Assembly: GCA_035628035.1 (NCBI GenBank)
Contig: DASPKS010000227.1
Coordinates: forward strand, 1 to 22,955
Origin: DASPKS01 sp035628035
Lineage (GTDB): Bacteria; Bacteroidota; Rhodothermia; Rhodothermales; Rubricoccaceae
Reading direction: 5' to 3'
Length of the DNA: 22,955 nucleotides
Shown: in pieces, positions 6,748-13,567 of the stretch
How the letters are laid out: every line of letters begins with the position of its first letter
Numbering within the stretch: the first letter of the stretch is position 1
Program-made: the position numbers and the translations under genes
Notes under the pieces: model-generated
The model's database searches: none
What the model was told of the DNA's origin: nothing
What the model saw: the letters and a program-made list of their open reading frames with translations, nothing else

Positions 6748-9498
6748 TCAGCCCCCCGGCTCTATGGGGCTCGCCACCGCTCCATCGCCCGAAGGCTCCT
6801 CGACCCTCGCCCGGGCCAATGGCGTGGGCGCGGCGACGATGCGGGCCGGCTCCGGCAGCACCACCGTAGAGGGCTCTCCTACGTGCCGGACCTCGGCAAG
6901 GAGGGCGAGCAGCTCCTGCCGCGTGAACGGCTTGGCGAGGTACCCGTCGAAGCCCGCGTTGAGGAACCGCTCGCGGTCGCCGGGGAGGGCGTACGCCGTG
7001 AACGCGATGAGCGGCGTGAGGGCGTAGCCCGGGAGCAGGCGGAGCCGCCGCATCACGTCTTCGCCGGAGGTCTTCCCGCCGAGGTTGATGTCGAGGAGGA
7101 CCACGTCGTAGGCCGTGCGCGCGGCGGCAGCGAGCACCTCCTCGGCGGTGCCGACGGCTTCGGCGGCGAACCCGTCGCGGAGCATGCGGAGGAGGAGCTG
7201 GCGCGTCTGGGGGTTGTCGTCGACGACGAGCACGCGCGTCGACGGCGCGTCGGTCGCGGGCTGAGCGGGGGCGGGCGCCTCCGGATGCGCCGCGGCGGGG
7301 CGGTCGGTGCGCGGGAACGTGAGGGTGAACGTGGTCCCGACGCCCTTCTCGCTCTCCACGTCGATGGCGCCGTGCATTCGCTCGACGAGCTGGCGCGTGA
7401 TGGAGAGACCGAGCCCGCTCCCCTCGTGCGAGCGCCCGATCCCCGTCGACTCCTGTTCGAACTCGTCGAAGAGGCGAGGGACGAACTCGGGGTCGATGCC
7501 CACGCCCGTGTCGGCGACGCGGACGTAGACGTGGGCGTCGTCGCCCTCGACGGAAACCGTCACGTGCCCCCGCTCGGTGAACTTGATCGCGTTCCCGATG
7601 AGGTTAGCGAGGGCGCGGTCGAAGGCGGGCCCGTCGAGGCGGGCCTGAATGCCAGGCGCGTGCTCCTCTACCGCGAGCGTGAGCCCGCGGTCGCGCGCGA
7701 GGGGCTCGAGCACGGCCACCGCCTCGCGCGCGCGTTCCGCGACAGAAAGGGGCCCGAGCGCGAGCTCGACGCGGCCGGCCTCCAGGCGGGCCAACTCCAG
7801 CACCGAGTTCAGCGTCTCCATGAGACGACGCCCGCTCCGCGCGATGAGCTCGACGAACTCCTGCTGCTGGGGGTCGGTCACCTCCTCGGCGAGCACGTCG
7901 GCGAACCCGAGGATCCCCGTGAGGGGGGTGCGGATCTCGTGGCTCATGTTCGCGAGGAACGCGCTCTTCAGCCGCGCCACCTCCTCCGCCTGCTCCTTCG
8001 CGCGGACGAGCACGGCCTCGGCCCGCTTCCGCTCCGTGACGTCGCGCACGTTGAGGACGAGCCCGCCCACGTTGGGGTCGTCGAGGAGGTTGGCCCCCAC
8101 CGACTCTACGAAGACGGCGTGGCCTTCGGCGTGGAGGACGCGGAACTCCGTTAGCGGGAGCTCGCCCCGGCTCCGGAGCGCCCACCGGAACAGCACGCCG
8201 ATGCGGCGGCGGTCCTCCTCGTGCACGAGCGCGAGGGGGTCGGGGATGGCCGACGGCTCGGCGGGGTATCCGAAGATGCGCGCGGCCGACGGGCTGAGGT
8301 AGCGCACCTTCCCCGCCCGGTCGAGCACGACGATGACGTCGGAGGCGTGCTGGACGAGCGAGCGGAATCGCTCCTCGCTCCGACGGAGCGCGAGCTGCAC
8401 GCGCCGCTGCTCGGTGATGTCCTCGACGGTGCCCTCGTAGTAGATCGGGTTGCCGTGGGCGTCGAAGGCAGCACGGGCGTACTCCCGCACGACGAGCTGC
8501 TCGCCGTCGCGGCGCCGCCACACGGAGACGAACTCCGTGACCTCGCCGTCGCGCGCGATGTCGGCCTTGAACCGCTCGCGGCGGGCGGGGTCGGCGTAGA
8601 CCTCCCGCGCGGGGTCGAGCGCGCGGACCTCCTCGATGGTGGCGCACCCGAGCAGGCGCAGGAGCGCCTCGTTCGCCATGAGCACGTGGCCCTCCGGCGT
8701 GCTCCGGTAGAGCCCGAGGGGGACGTTCTCGAAGAGGGTCCGGTAGCGCTCCTCGCTGCGGAGGAGCGCGCCCCGTACGCGGCTGAGCCGGTCGTTGAGG
8801 TACCGCAGCTCACGGAGCGTCTGCCCCTCGTAGAGCCACCCCCACAGCATGGCGAAGAGCGCCGCCGTGCTCACGCTCAGGAAGGCCGCCTCGTGGAGGC
8901 CCGCGGGCGGCGTGGCCTGCGGGAAGACGTGCCCGCTCTGCGTGAGCCAGAACAGCGCGCCGGCGCCGGCGAGGATAAGCCCCGCGCACGCCACCGAGAG
9001 CCGGGGTCCCACCGAGAGTGCCGCCGCGAGCGGAATCAGCGCGCTCCAGAACAGCACGGGGTCGTGCAACCCGTGGTCGGTGTACGCCATCAGGAAGATG
9101 ACGCCGACGAGGAGGAGGCACACGACCGAGCCCGACGCGATGTGGGAGCGCGTCCACCGGAGCAGGGGGAGGCCGAGCGCCGTGCCCATGCCGAAGACCG
9201 CGGCGAGGATGGCCTGCTCCGTCAGCCCCGTCGAGACGAGCTGGTGGACGAGGAGGGCGTAGCACGGGAGCAGGATGAGCACCATCCCCACCACGTACCG
9301 CGCGCGGCGGCGGGGGAGCGCCTCGCCGCGGAGGATGGCCTCGGGTACGAACGCGTCCACCAGCCCCCGCAGGCGGGCCAGCGTGCGGCGGCCCGGACGC
9401 GCGGCGGCGGCCTCGGCGCGCCACTGCTCGAGGAGGGCATCCTCGCTGGGGAGCAGTGGGGCCTCCGGGAGGCCCGCGGGCGCCTTCGGATCGGGCAT
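6748..9498 (-). CDS. Membrane hybrid sensor histidine kinase (7TM-like, PAS-PAS-HisKA-HATPase-REC)
   Basis: 916 aa. Residues 1-66 are cytoplasmic. About six membrane segments follow (68-89, 94-112, 121-138, 147-163, 166-186, 203-222), then a short coil, PAS 1 (about 245-365), PAS 2 (about 372-493), HisKA with H520 in FLANMSHEIRTP, HATPase_c (about 620-730) with NLIGNAIKFTE (N box), ADTGVGIDP (G1) and GSGLGLSI (G2), and a receiver domain (about 754-870) with D760/D761, phosphoacceptor D803, T834 and K856. After it comes a 45-residue Pro/Ala-rich tail. Family knowledge: hybrid kinases autophosphorylate on His, then pass phosphate to the receiver Asp and usually on to a phosphotransfer protein; none is encoded nearby, nor is a DNA-binding regulator. 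Signal unknown. The core closely resembles the second kinase at 13568. Confidence 0.93.
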   Translation of the reverse strand: MPDPKAPAGLPEAPLLPSEDALLEQWRAEAAAARPGRRTLARLRGLVDAFVPEAILRGEALPRRRARYVVGMVLILLPCYALLVHQLVSTGLTEQAILAAVFGMGTALGLPLLRWTRSHIASGSVVCLLLVGVIFLMAYTDHGLHDPVLFWSALIPLAAALSVGPRLSVACAGLILAGAGALFWLTQSGHVFPQATPPAGLHEAAFLSVSTAALFAMLWGWLYEGQTLRELRYLNDRLSRVRGALLRSEERYRTLFENVPLGLYRSTPEGHVLMANEALLRLLGCATIEEVRALDPAREVYADPARRERFKADIARDGEVTEFVSVWRRRDGEQLVVREYARAAFDAHGNPIYYEGTVEDITEQRRVQLALRRSEERFRSLVQHASDVIVVLDRAGKVRYLSPSAARIFGYPAEPSAIPDPLALVHEEDRRRIGVLFRWALRSRGELPLTEFRVLHAEGHAVFVESVGANLLDDPNVGGLVLNVRDVTERKRAEAVLVRAKEQAEEVARLKSAFLANMSHEIRTPLTGILGFADVLAEEVTDPQQQEFVELIARSGRRLMETLNSVLELARLEAGRVELALGPLSVAERAREAVAVLEPLARDRGLTLAVEEHAPGIQARLDGPAFDRALANLIGNAIKFTERGHVTVSVEGDDAHVYVRVADTGVGIDPEFVPRLFDEFEQESTGIGRSHEGSGLGLSITRQLVERMHGAIDVESEKGVGTTFTLTFPRTDRPAAAHPEAPAPAQPATDAPSTRVLVVDDNPQTRQLLLRMLRDGFAAEAVGTAEEVLAAAARTAYDVVLLDINLGGKTSGEDVMRRLRLLPGYALTPLIAFTAYALPGDRERFLNAGFDGYLAKPFTRQELLALLAEVRHVGEPSTVVLPEPARIVAAPTPLARARVEEPSGDGAVASPIEPGG

Positions 9499-9668
9499 GG
9501 GCAGGTACGAAAGGAAACCCCTCGGGGGCGAGAGGTCCCCTCAGCGGGTCGGGTAGGGCTTGCCCCCCCCTCCACACACACATCGTTCCACTTGGGCCGG
9601 ACTGCTCCCCGCGAGCTGCTCCACCGGGTTTTCGCCGGGACCGGATCGCCTCTTCTCAGGCGCGGGTG

Positions 9669-9676
9669 TAGCTTCT
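9669..9676 (+). promoter_or_regulatory. -7-like element upstream of proline dehydrogenase
   Basis: TAGCTTCT resembles the TAnnTTTG -7 element and recurs in similar form before folP, trxB, purL and the patatin gene. No matching -33 TTTG is evident at the right spacing. Transcription from here would begin within the left arm of the hairpin at 9679-9708, which makes this start doubtful or the hairpin part of the very 5' end. Confidence 0.2.
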
Positions 9677-9678
9677 CG

Positions 9679-9708
9679 CGGGCTCGCGGTAAGGGGACCG
9701 CGAGCCCG
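9679..9708 (+). promoter_or_regulatory. Perfect 12-bp hairpin in the proline dehydrogenase leader
   Basis: CGGGCTCGCGGT (9679-9690) and ACCGCGAGCCCG (9697-9708) are perfect inverted arms around the 6-base loop AAGGGG, followed at once by TTTTC and then the ATG at 9719. Shape and U-run are those of an intrinsic terminator, but it lies only 10 bases before a start codon and no gene on the plus strand upstream needs terminating (the upstream neighbour is divergent). It may therefore be an attenuator or a structure controlling ribosome access. The rest of 9499-9678 shows nothing clear beyond C/T-rich stretches. Confidence 0.5.
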
Positions 9709-9718
9709 TTTTCACCCT

Positions 9719-10588
9719 ATGAAGCTCCCGTTCATGCTGGCCCGCCGGTTCGTTGCCGGCGAGACGTTGGAGGAGGCGCTCCCCGTCGTGGACCGCCTCC
9801 ACAGCGAGGGGCTCCTCACCACGCTCGACCTCCTCGGCGAGCACGTCGAGGAGCCCGCGCGCGCGGAGGCGTTCACGGAGGCCTACATCGCGCTCGTCCG
9901 CAGGATCGCGCACCACCGCAGCACCGCCCGCCAGCGCCGCGACGCGAACATCTCGATCAAGCTCTCGATGATCGGGCAGGTCATCGACGAGGACCTCGCC
10001 GAGGCCAACCTCCGCCGCCTCCTCGAGGTCGCCCGTGAGACCCACACGTTCGTCCGCCTCGACATGGAGGGGACCGACCTCACCGAGTCTACGCTCGACC
10101 TCTTCGAGGCGGTGTATCCCGATTTCCGAGACCACGTCGGCGTCGTTCTCCAGGCCTACCTCAAGCGGACCGAGCGCGATGTGGAGCGGATGTGCGAGCT
10201 GAAGGCGCGCGTGCGCCTCTGCAAGGGCGCCTACAACGAGCCGCCCCACCTCGCGTGGCAGGACATGCCGACGATCCGGGAGAAGTACCGCCGCTACATG
10301 AAGCAGCTCCTCCTCCACGGCCGCTACCCCGGCATCGCCACGCACGACGACGAGCTCATCGGGGCGACGAAGGCGTTCGCCACCGAGGCCGCCATCGACC
10401 GCAACGATTTCGAGTTCCAGATGCTCTACGGCATCCGGCCCGACACGCAGCGGGCCCTCGCGCGGGAGGGGTACAACCTCCGCGTGTACGTGCCCTACGG
10501 GACGGAGTGGATGCCCTACTTCTCGCGTCGGCTGCGGGAGCGGAAGGAGAACGTGTGGTTCGTCGTCAAGAACCTCTTTAGGAAGTAG
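9719..10588 (+). CDS. Proline dehydrogenase (monofunctional)
   Basis: 289 aa, the size of stand-alone FAD-dependent proline dehydrogenases such as those of Deinococcus and Bacillus, and lacking the P5C dehydrogenase part of PutA. It oxidises L-proline to pyrroline-5-carboxylate, passing electrons to the membrane quinone pool. TIM-barrel motifs: SIKLSMIG (79-86), FVRLDMEG (111-118), VVLQAYLKR (142-150), RLCKGAYNEP (166-175), ATHDDELI (207-214), FQMLYGIR (233-240), VYVPYG (257-262) and the FAD/substrate motif YFSRRLRERKEN (268-279) with R270/R271. The ATG at 9719 is right for the family; the frame is open further upstream without conserved sequence. The M23 peptidase gene follows after 10 bases. 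The P5C dehydrogenase partner is not in the window. Confidence 0.93.
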   Translation: MKLPFMLARRFVAGETLEEALPVVDRLHSEGLLTTLDLLGEHVEEPARAEAFTEAYIALVRRIAHHRSTARQRRDANISIKLSMIGQVIDEDLAEANLRRLLEVARETHTFVRLDMEGTDLTESTLDLFEAVYPDFRDHVGVVLQAYLKRTERDVERMCELKARVRLCKGAYNEPPHLAWQDMPTIREKYRRYMKQLLLHGRYPGIATHDDELIGATKAFATEAAIDRNDFEFQMLYGIRPDTQRALAREGYNLRVYVPYGTEWMPYFSRRLRERKENVWFVVKNLFRK

Positions 10589-10598
10589 CCCCCACGGT

Positions 10599-11285
10599 AT
10601 GCCGACCGTCCGCCGCGCGCCCTTTGCCGCCGCGCTCCTGCTTGTTCTCTCGGCCGCCGCCTTAGCGATGGCCGGGTTTGCTAACCGCGTCCACGGGCCC
10701 GCCGCCGTAGCGGCCGTGCTGCCGGCAACGCCAGCCGACTTCGCCCGTGTGAAGGCGCGGCCGGACACGACGGAAGCGGGGGACGACGCGGTGCCCGTCG
10801 CGCGGGCGGCGTTCTCGCTCGACCGCTTGATGATTCCGGTGGCAGGCATCGGGGCGCACGACCTCGTGGACACCTACAGCGCCCGCCGCTCGGGCGGCCG
10901 CACGCACAACGCCATCGACATCCTCGCCCCGCGCGGGACGCCCGTCCTCGCCGCCTCCGACGGGACCATCGTGCGCCGCCATGCCAATCGCCTCGGCGGG
11001 AAGGTGCTCTACCTCCGCAGCCCCGACGGCCGCTACGACTTCTACTACGCCCACCTTGATGGCTACGCCGAGGGGATCGAGGAGGGCGTGGAGGTCCGGC
11101 AGGGCGACGTGCTCGGGTATGTGGGCACGACGGGGAACGCGCCGCCGAACACGCCACACCTCCACTTCCAGGTGCTTCGCACGAGCGGGAGCGGGCGGTT
11201 CTCGCACGGGAGCCCGGTGAACCCCTACCCCCTCCTCCGCCGCAGCGCGCTGAATGACGAGGCGCTGCCCCGCGTGCGCGGCTAG
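10599..11285 (+). CDS. M23 (LytM/DD-endopeptidase-like) metallopeptidase, exported
   Basis: 228 aa. An N-terminal hydrophobic stretch (about 7-27) acts as signal peptide or membrane anchor; a roughly 60-residue low-complexity linker follows. The M23 domain (about 85-213) shows the zinc ligands H103 and D107 in HNAIDILAPRGTPV, the catalytic H152 in YAHLDG, and H187/H189 in PHLHFQV. All core residues are present, so an active zinc endopeptidase that cuts peptidoglycan cross-links in the periplasm is likely (family knowledge), rather than a degenerate EnvC/NlpD-type activator. It is 10 bases downstream of proline dehydrogenase, so probably co-transcribed with no obvious functional link. Its stop lies three bases from the stop of the convergent BON-LysM gene, with no room for a separate terminator. 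Confidence 0.9.
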   Translation: MPTVRRAPFAAALLLVLSAAALAMAGFANRVHGPAAVAAVLPATPADFARVKARPDTTEAGDDAVPVARAAFSLDRLMIPVAGIGAHDLVDTYSARRSGGRTHNAIDILAPRGTPVLAASDGTIVRRHANRLGGKVLYLRSPDGRYDFYYAHLDGYAEGIEEGVEVRQGDVLGYVGTTGNAPPNTPHLHFQVLRTSGSGRFSHGSPVNPYPLLRRSALNDEALPRVRG

Positions 11286-11288
11286 CGT

Positions 11289-11855
11289 TCAGCGGACACG
11301 GAGGCGCTGGCCGAGGGCGATCTCCGTCGAGCGGAGCCCGTTGAGGCGCTGGATCGCCTCCACCGTCGTCGCATAGCGCCGGGCGATGTTGTAGAGCGTG
11401 TCGCCGGCCTGCACAACATGGTAGGTGGAGGCCGACCGGGGCGGTTCTGGGTCTGCGGGCTCGGCTTCTTCCGCGTCCGCTGGCTCCTCCGAGGGCGCGG
11501 TGTCCGAGGCGGGCTCCTCCCCTCCCTGCTCTTCCGCATCCTCCGCGTCGAGGAGATCGGAGGGAGGCGATTCCCCTTCGAGCCTTATGATCACCTCGCG
11601 CACGCCCTCCACAGCGCGCGCAACTTCTTCGGCGTGGGTGCGATCCCCTCCCGAACCCGCTTCGCCGCTGAGCACCACGACGCCGTCCTGCGCCATCACC
11701 TCCACGTTGAGGCGGCGCGTATCGGCATCCGTCGCGAGGGCGACCTCGACGGCCGTCGCGAGGCGGAGGTCGGCCAGCCGCGCTTCAACGTCCTGTGCCC
11801 GGGCCTGCATAGCAAACGCGCCGAGCGCCAGCGCCGCAAGCACGCGCCCGATCAC
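11289..11855 (-). CDS. Secreted BON-LysM protein (Kbp-like domain order)
   Basis: 188 aa. Signal peptide MIGRVLAALALGAFAMQARA (1-20), a BON domain at about 28-92 (NVEVMAQDGVVVLSGEAGS, then AVEGVREVIIRLE), an acidic Glu/Asp/Ala/Pro linker at about 93-141, and a LysM domain at 144-188 (YHVVQAGDTLYNIARRYATT, LNGL, LGQRLRV). LysM binds peptidoglycan; BON domains bind membranes or small ligands. E. coli Kbp (YgaU) has the same BON then LysM order and binds K+, but is cytoplasmic and lacks this linker, so function should not be transferred. It starts with GTG at 11855, overlapping the trxB TGA by four bases (GTGA), so it is translationally coupled to trxB. Envelope/periplasmic location is inferred. 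Confidence 0.82.
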   Translation of the reverse strand: MIGRVLAALALGAFAMQARAQDVEARLADLRLATAVEVALATDADTRRLNVEVMAQDGVVVLSGEAGSGGDRTHAEEVARAVEGVREVIIRLEGESPPSDLLDAEDAEEQGGEEPASDTAPSEEPADAEEAEPADPEPPRSASTYHVVQAGDTLYNIARRYATTVEAIQRLNGLRSTEIALGQRLRVR

Positions 11856-12904
11856 GCCTCCTCAGCCGGCTCCGCCGGGGCCACGTGGTACTCCGTCTCT
11901 GTCCGCATCCCCTCGATGGCGCCGTGCTCGGCGAGGAACCGCTCGGCGTCGATGGCGGCCATGCAGCCGGTGCCGGCGGCCGTGACCGCCTGGCGGTACG
12001 TGTGGTCGGCCACGTCGCCCGCCGCGAAGACGCCCTCGACGTTCGTGCGCGTGGAGCCGGGCTGCGTGCGGAGGTAGCCCGCCTCATCCATGTCGAGCCA
12101 CCCGCGGAAGAGCGCCGTGTTCGGCTCGTGCCCGATGGCGACGAAGAACCCCCTCACGGGGAGCGTCCGCTCCTCGCCCGTGACGGTGTCGCGGAGGCGG
12201 AGGCCCTCCACCGTCCCATCGCCGAGGACGTCGTCGACGGCGGTGTTCCAGTGGAAGATGATCTTGGGGCTCGCGAAAGCGCGCTCCTGCATGATCTTCG
12301 AGGCGCGGAGCGTGTCGCGGCGGTGGAGGACGTGGACCGCTGAGGCGAAGCGCGTGAGGAAGAGGGCCTCCTCCATCGCCGTGTCGCCGCCGCCGACGAT
12401 GGCGACCTCGTCGCCGCGGAAGAACGCGCCGTCGCACGTGGCGCAGGCCGACACACCGTAGCCGAGGAGCCGCCGCTCGTTCTCAAGGCCGAGGTACTTC
12501 GCGCTGGCGCCCGTCGCGATGATGAGGGTCTCGGCGAGGAGCGGCACCCGTTCGTCAACGATCACCCGGAAGGGCCGCCGCGAGAGGTCCACCGCCGTGG
12601 CGGTCCCGTAGCGCAGCTCGGCGCCGAACCGCATGGCCTGCTTCTCGAACTGCTGCATCAGCTCCGGCCCGAGGATCCCGTCGGGGAAGCCGGGGAAGTT
12701 CTCGACGTCGGTCGTCGTGATGAGCTGGCCGCCGGGCTGGACGCCCTGCAGCACGAGGGGGTAGAGGTTGGCGCGGGCGGCGTAGAGCGCCGCCGTCAGC
12801 CCGGCCGGCCCGGTGCCGACGATGACGACGGCGCGCCGCTCGGCGGCGGCGAAGTCGACGCCGTCGAACGGGGAGAGATCGGGGCGGCCCTGGGGCTCAG
12901 GCAT
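11852..12904 (-). CDS. trxB: Thioredoxin-disulfide reductase
   Basis: 350 aa. NADPH-dependent flavoenzyme that reduces thioredoxin. FAD-binding VIVGTGPAGLTAALYAARA (27-45), GGQLITTTDVENFPGFPDGI (58-77), ATGASAKYLG (130-139), redox-active C154-A-T-C157 in CATCDGAFF, NADPH-binding VAIVGGGDTAMEEALFL (167-183) followed by HVLHRR, and the C-terminal FAD motif GVFAAGDVADHTYRQAVTAAGTGCMAA. The roughly 22-residue N-terminal lead and the tail are somewhat long for the family. The ATG at 12904 is used; the frame continues open into trxA but only as a shadow. It is 104 bases after trxA on the same strand, with a hairpin and a promoter-like element in between, and coupled to the BON-LysM gene behind it. 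Confidence 0.95.
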   Translation of the reverse strand: MPEPQGRPDLSPFDGVDFAAAERRAVVIVGTGPAGLTAALYAARANLYPLVLQGVQPGGQLITTTDVENFPGFPDGILGPELMQQFEKQAMRFGAELRYGTATAVDLSRRPFRVIVDERVPLLAETLIIATGASAKYLGLENERRLLGYGVSACATCDGAFFRGDEVAIVGGGDTAMEEALFLTRFASAVHVLHRRDTLRASKIMQERAFASPKIIFHWNTAVDDVLGDGTVEGLRLRDTVTGEERTLPVRGFFVAIGHEPNTALFRGWLDMDEAGYLRTQPGSTRTNVEGVFAAGDVADHTYRQAVTAAGTGCMAAIDAERFLAEHGAIEGMRTETEYHVAPAEPAEEA

Positions 12905-12923
12905 GGTCACGCAGGAATACACG

Positions 12924-12964
12924 CGCAGGGGCGCCGGACCGCGCGGGTCGCGGGCGCCCCTGCG
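12924..12964 (-). repeat. Long perfect inverted repeat in the trxA-trxB spacer
   Basis: CGCAGGGGCGCC (12924-12935) and GGCGCCCCTGCG (12953-12964) are perfect 12-bp arms; within the 17-base centre GACC/GGTC can add four more pairs. No T-run follows on either strand, so it is not a standard intrinsic terminator. On the minus-strand transcript it ends 19 bases before the trxB ATG. It may set the trxA:trxB ratio (processing, partial termination) or be an operator. Confidence 0.5.
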
Positions 12965-12993
12965 AAGATACGGGGACGACGGGGGGCGACGAA
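12963..12993 (-). promoter_or_regulatory. Possible promoter for trxB
   Basis: On the minus strand TTCG (12990-12993) precedes TATCTTCG (12963-12970) by 19 bases, a near match to TTTG-N19-TAnnTTTG with one difference in each box. It would begin transcription inside the inverted repeat at 12924-12964. Two bases of the -7 box overlap the right arm of that repeat, so a protein binding the repeat would block it. Confidence 0.3.
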
Positions 12994-13008
12994 GCGGCGC
13001 CTCGCGTG

Positions 13009-13353
13009 TTAGGCGGGCTGCCCGGCGAGAGCGTCGAGCTTCTGCGCGAGGACGTGCTTGGGTACCACCCCGATGAGCTGGTCCACGGGGCGCCCGCCCT
13101 TGAAGAACACGAGCGAGGGGATCGATCGGATGCCGTAGCGCATCGCCGTGTTCGGGTTGTGGTCCACGTCGAGCTTGGCAATCTTGGCGCGCCCCTCGAA
13201 GTCGGCGGCGAGCTCCTCGATAGCGGGGGCGATGACGCGGCAAGGGCCGCACCACGTGGCCCAGAAGTCCACGAGCACGGGCTGGTCGCTCTGGAGGACC
13301 TCCTGCTCGAAGGTGGCGTCGGTGACGGTGGTGTACTTGGCGTGGTCGGCCAT
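13009..13353 (-). CDS. trxA: Thioredoxin
   Basis: 114 aa, one thioredoxin domain. PVLVDFWATWCGPCRVIAPAIEELA (about 25-49) holds the active site W-C35-G-P-C38; KLDVDHNP (about 60-67), then GIRSIPSLVFFKGG with the cis-proline loop SIPSL. General cytoplasmic disulfide reductant, reduced by the trxB product encoded next. No signal peptide, so cytoplasmic. The ATG at 13353 fits the usual N-terminal length; a much longer open frame upstream has no conserved sequence. The 13354-13567 spacer separates it from the divergent histidine kinase; a weak TTCA-N21-TACA pair upstream of trxA was too poor to call a promoter. Confidence 0.96.
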   Translation of the reverse strand: MADHAKYTTVTDATFEQEVLQSDQPVLVDFWATWCGPCRVIAPAIEELAADFEGRAKIAKLDVDHNPNTAMRYGIRSIPSLVFFKGGRPVDQLIGVVPKHVLAQKLDALAGQPA

Positions 13354-13567
13354 GGTAGAGGCAGCTGAAAGTCTGGGGTGAGGGGGCCTGTAGCCCCAAC
13401 GGGAGCGGCCGGTTGAACGGGGTCGGACGAGCAGGGTTTCGGCACGGCAGGAGGCGCATATGGCGCTCCCGCGGGCCTGTCCCCGCCACACAAACAGACC
13501 TACACGAAGGCCTATTAACACGGCGCTTTCGCTGCCGATACCCCCCCGGCCATTATCCCTTTTCCCG

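Noticed and set aside
6538..8154. 538-codon plus-strand open frame opposite the hybrid kinase
   Set aside because: Antisense shadow; it covers the kinase and receiver motifs of the minus strand.
12905..13489. Open frame extending trxB upstream across trxA
   Set aside because: Shadow of trxA with no recognisable domain; TrxB homologues begin near 12904.
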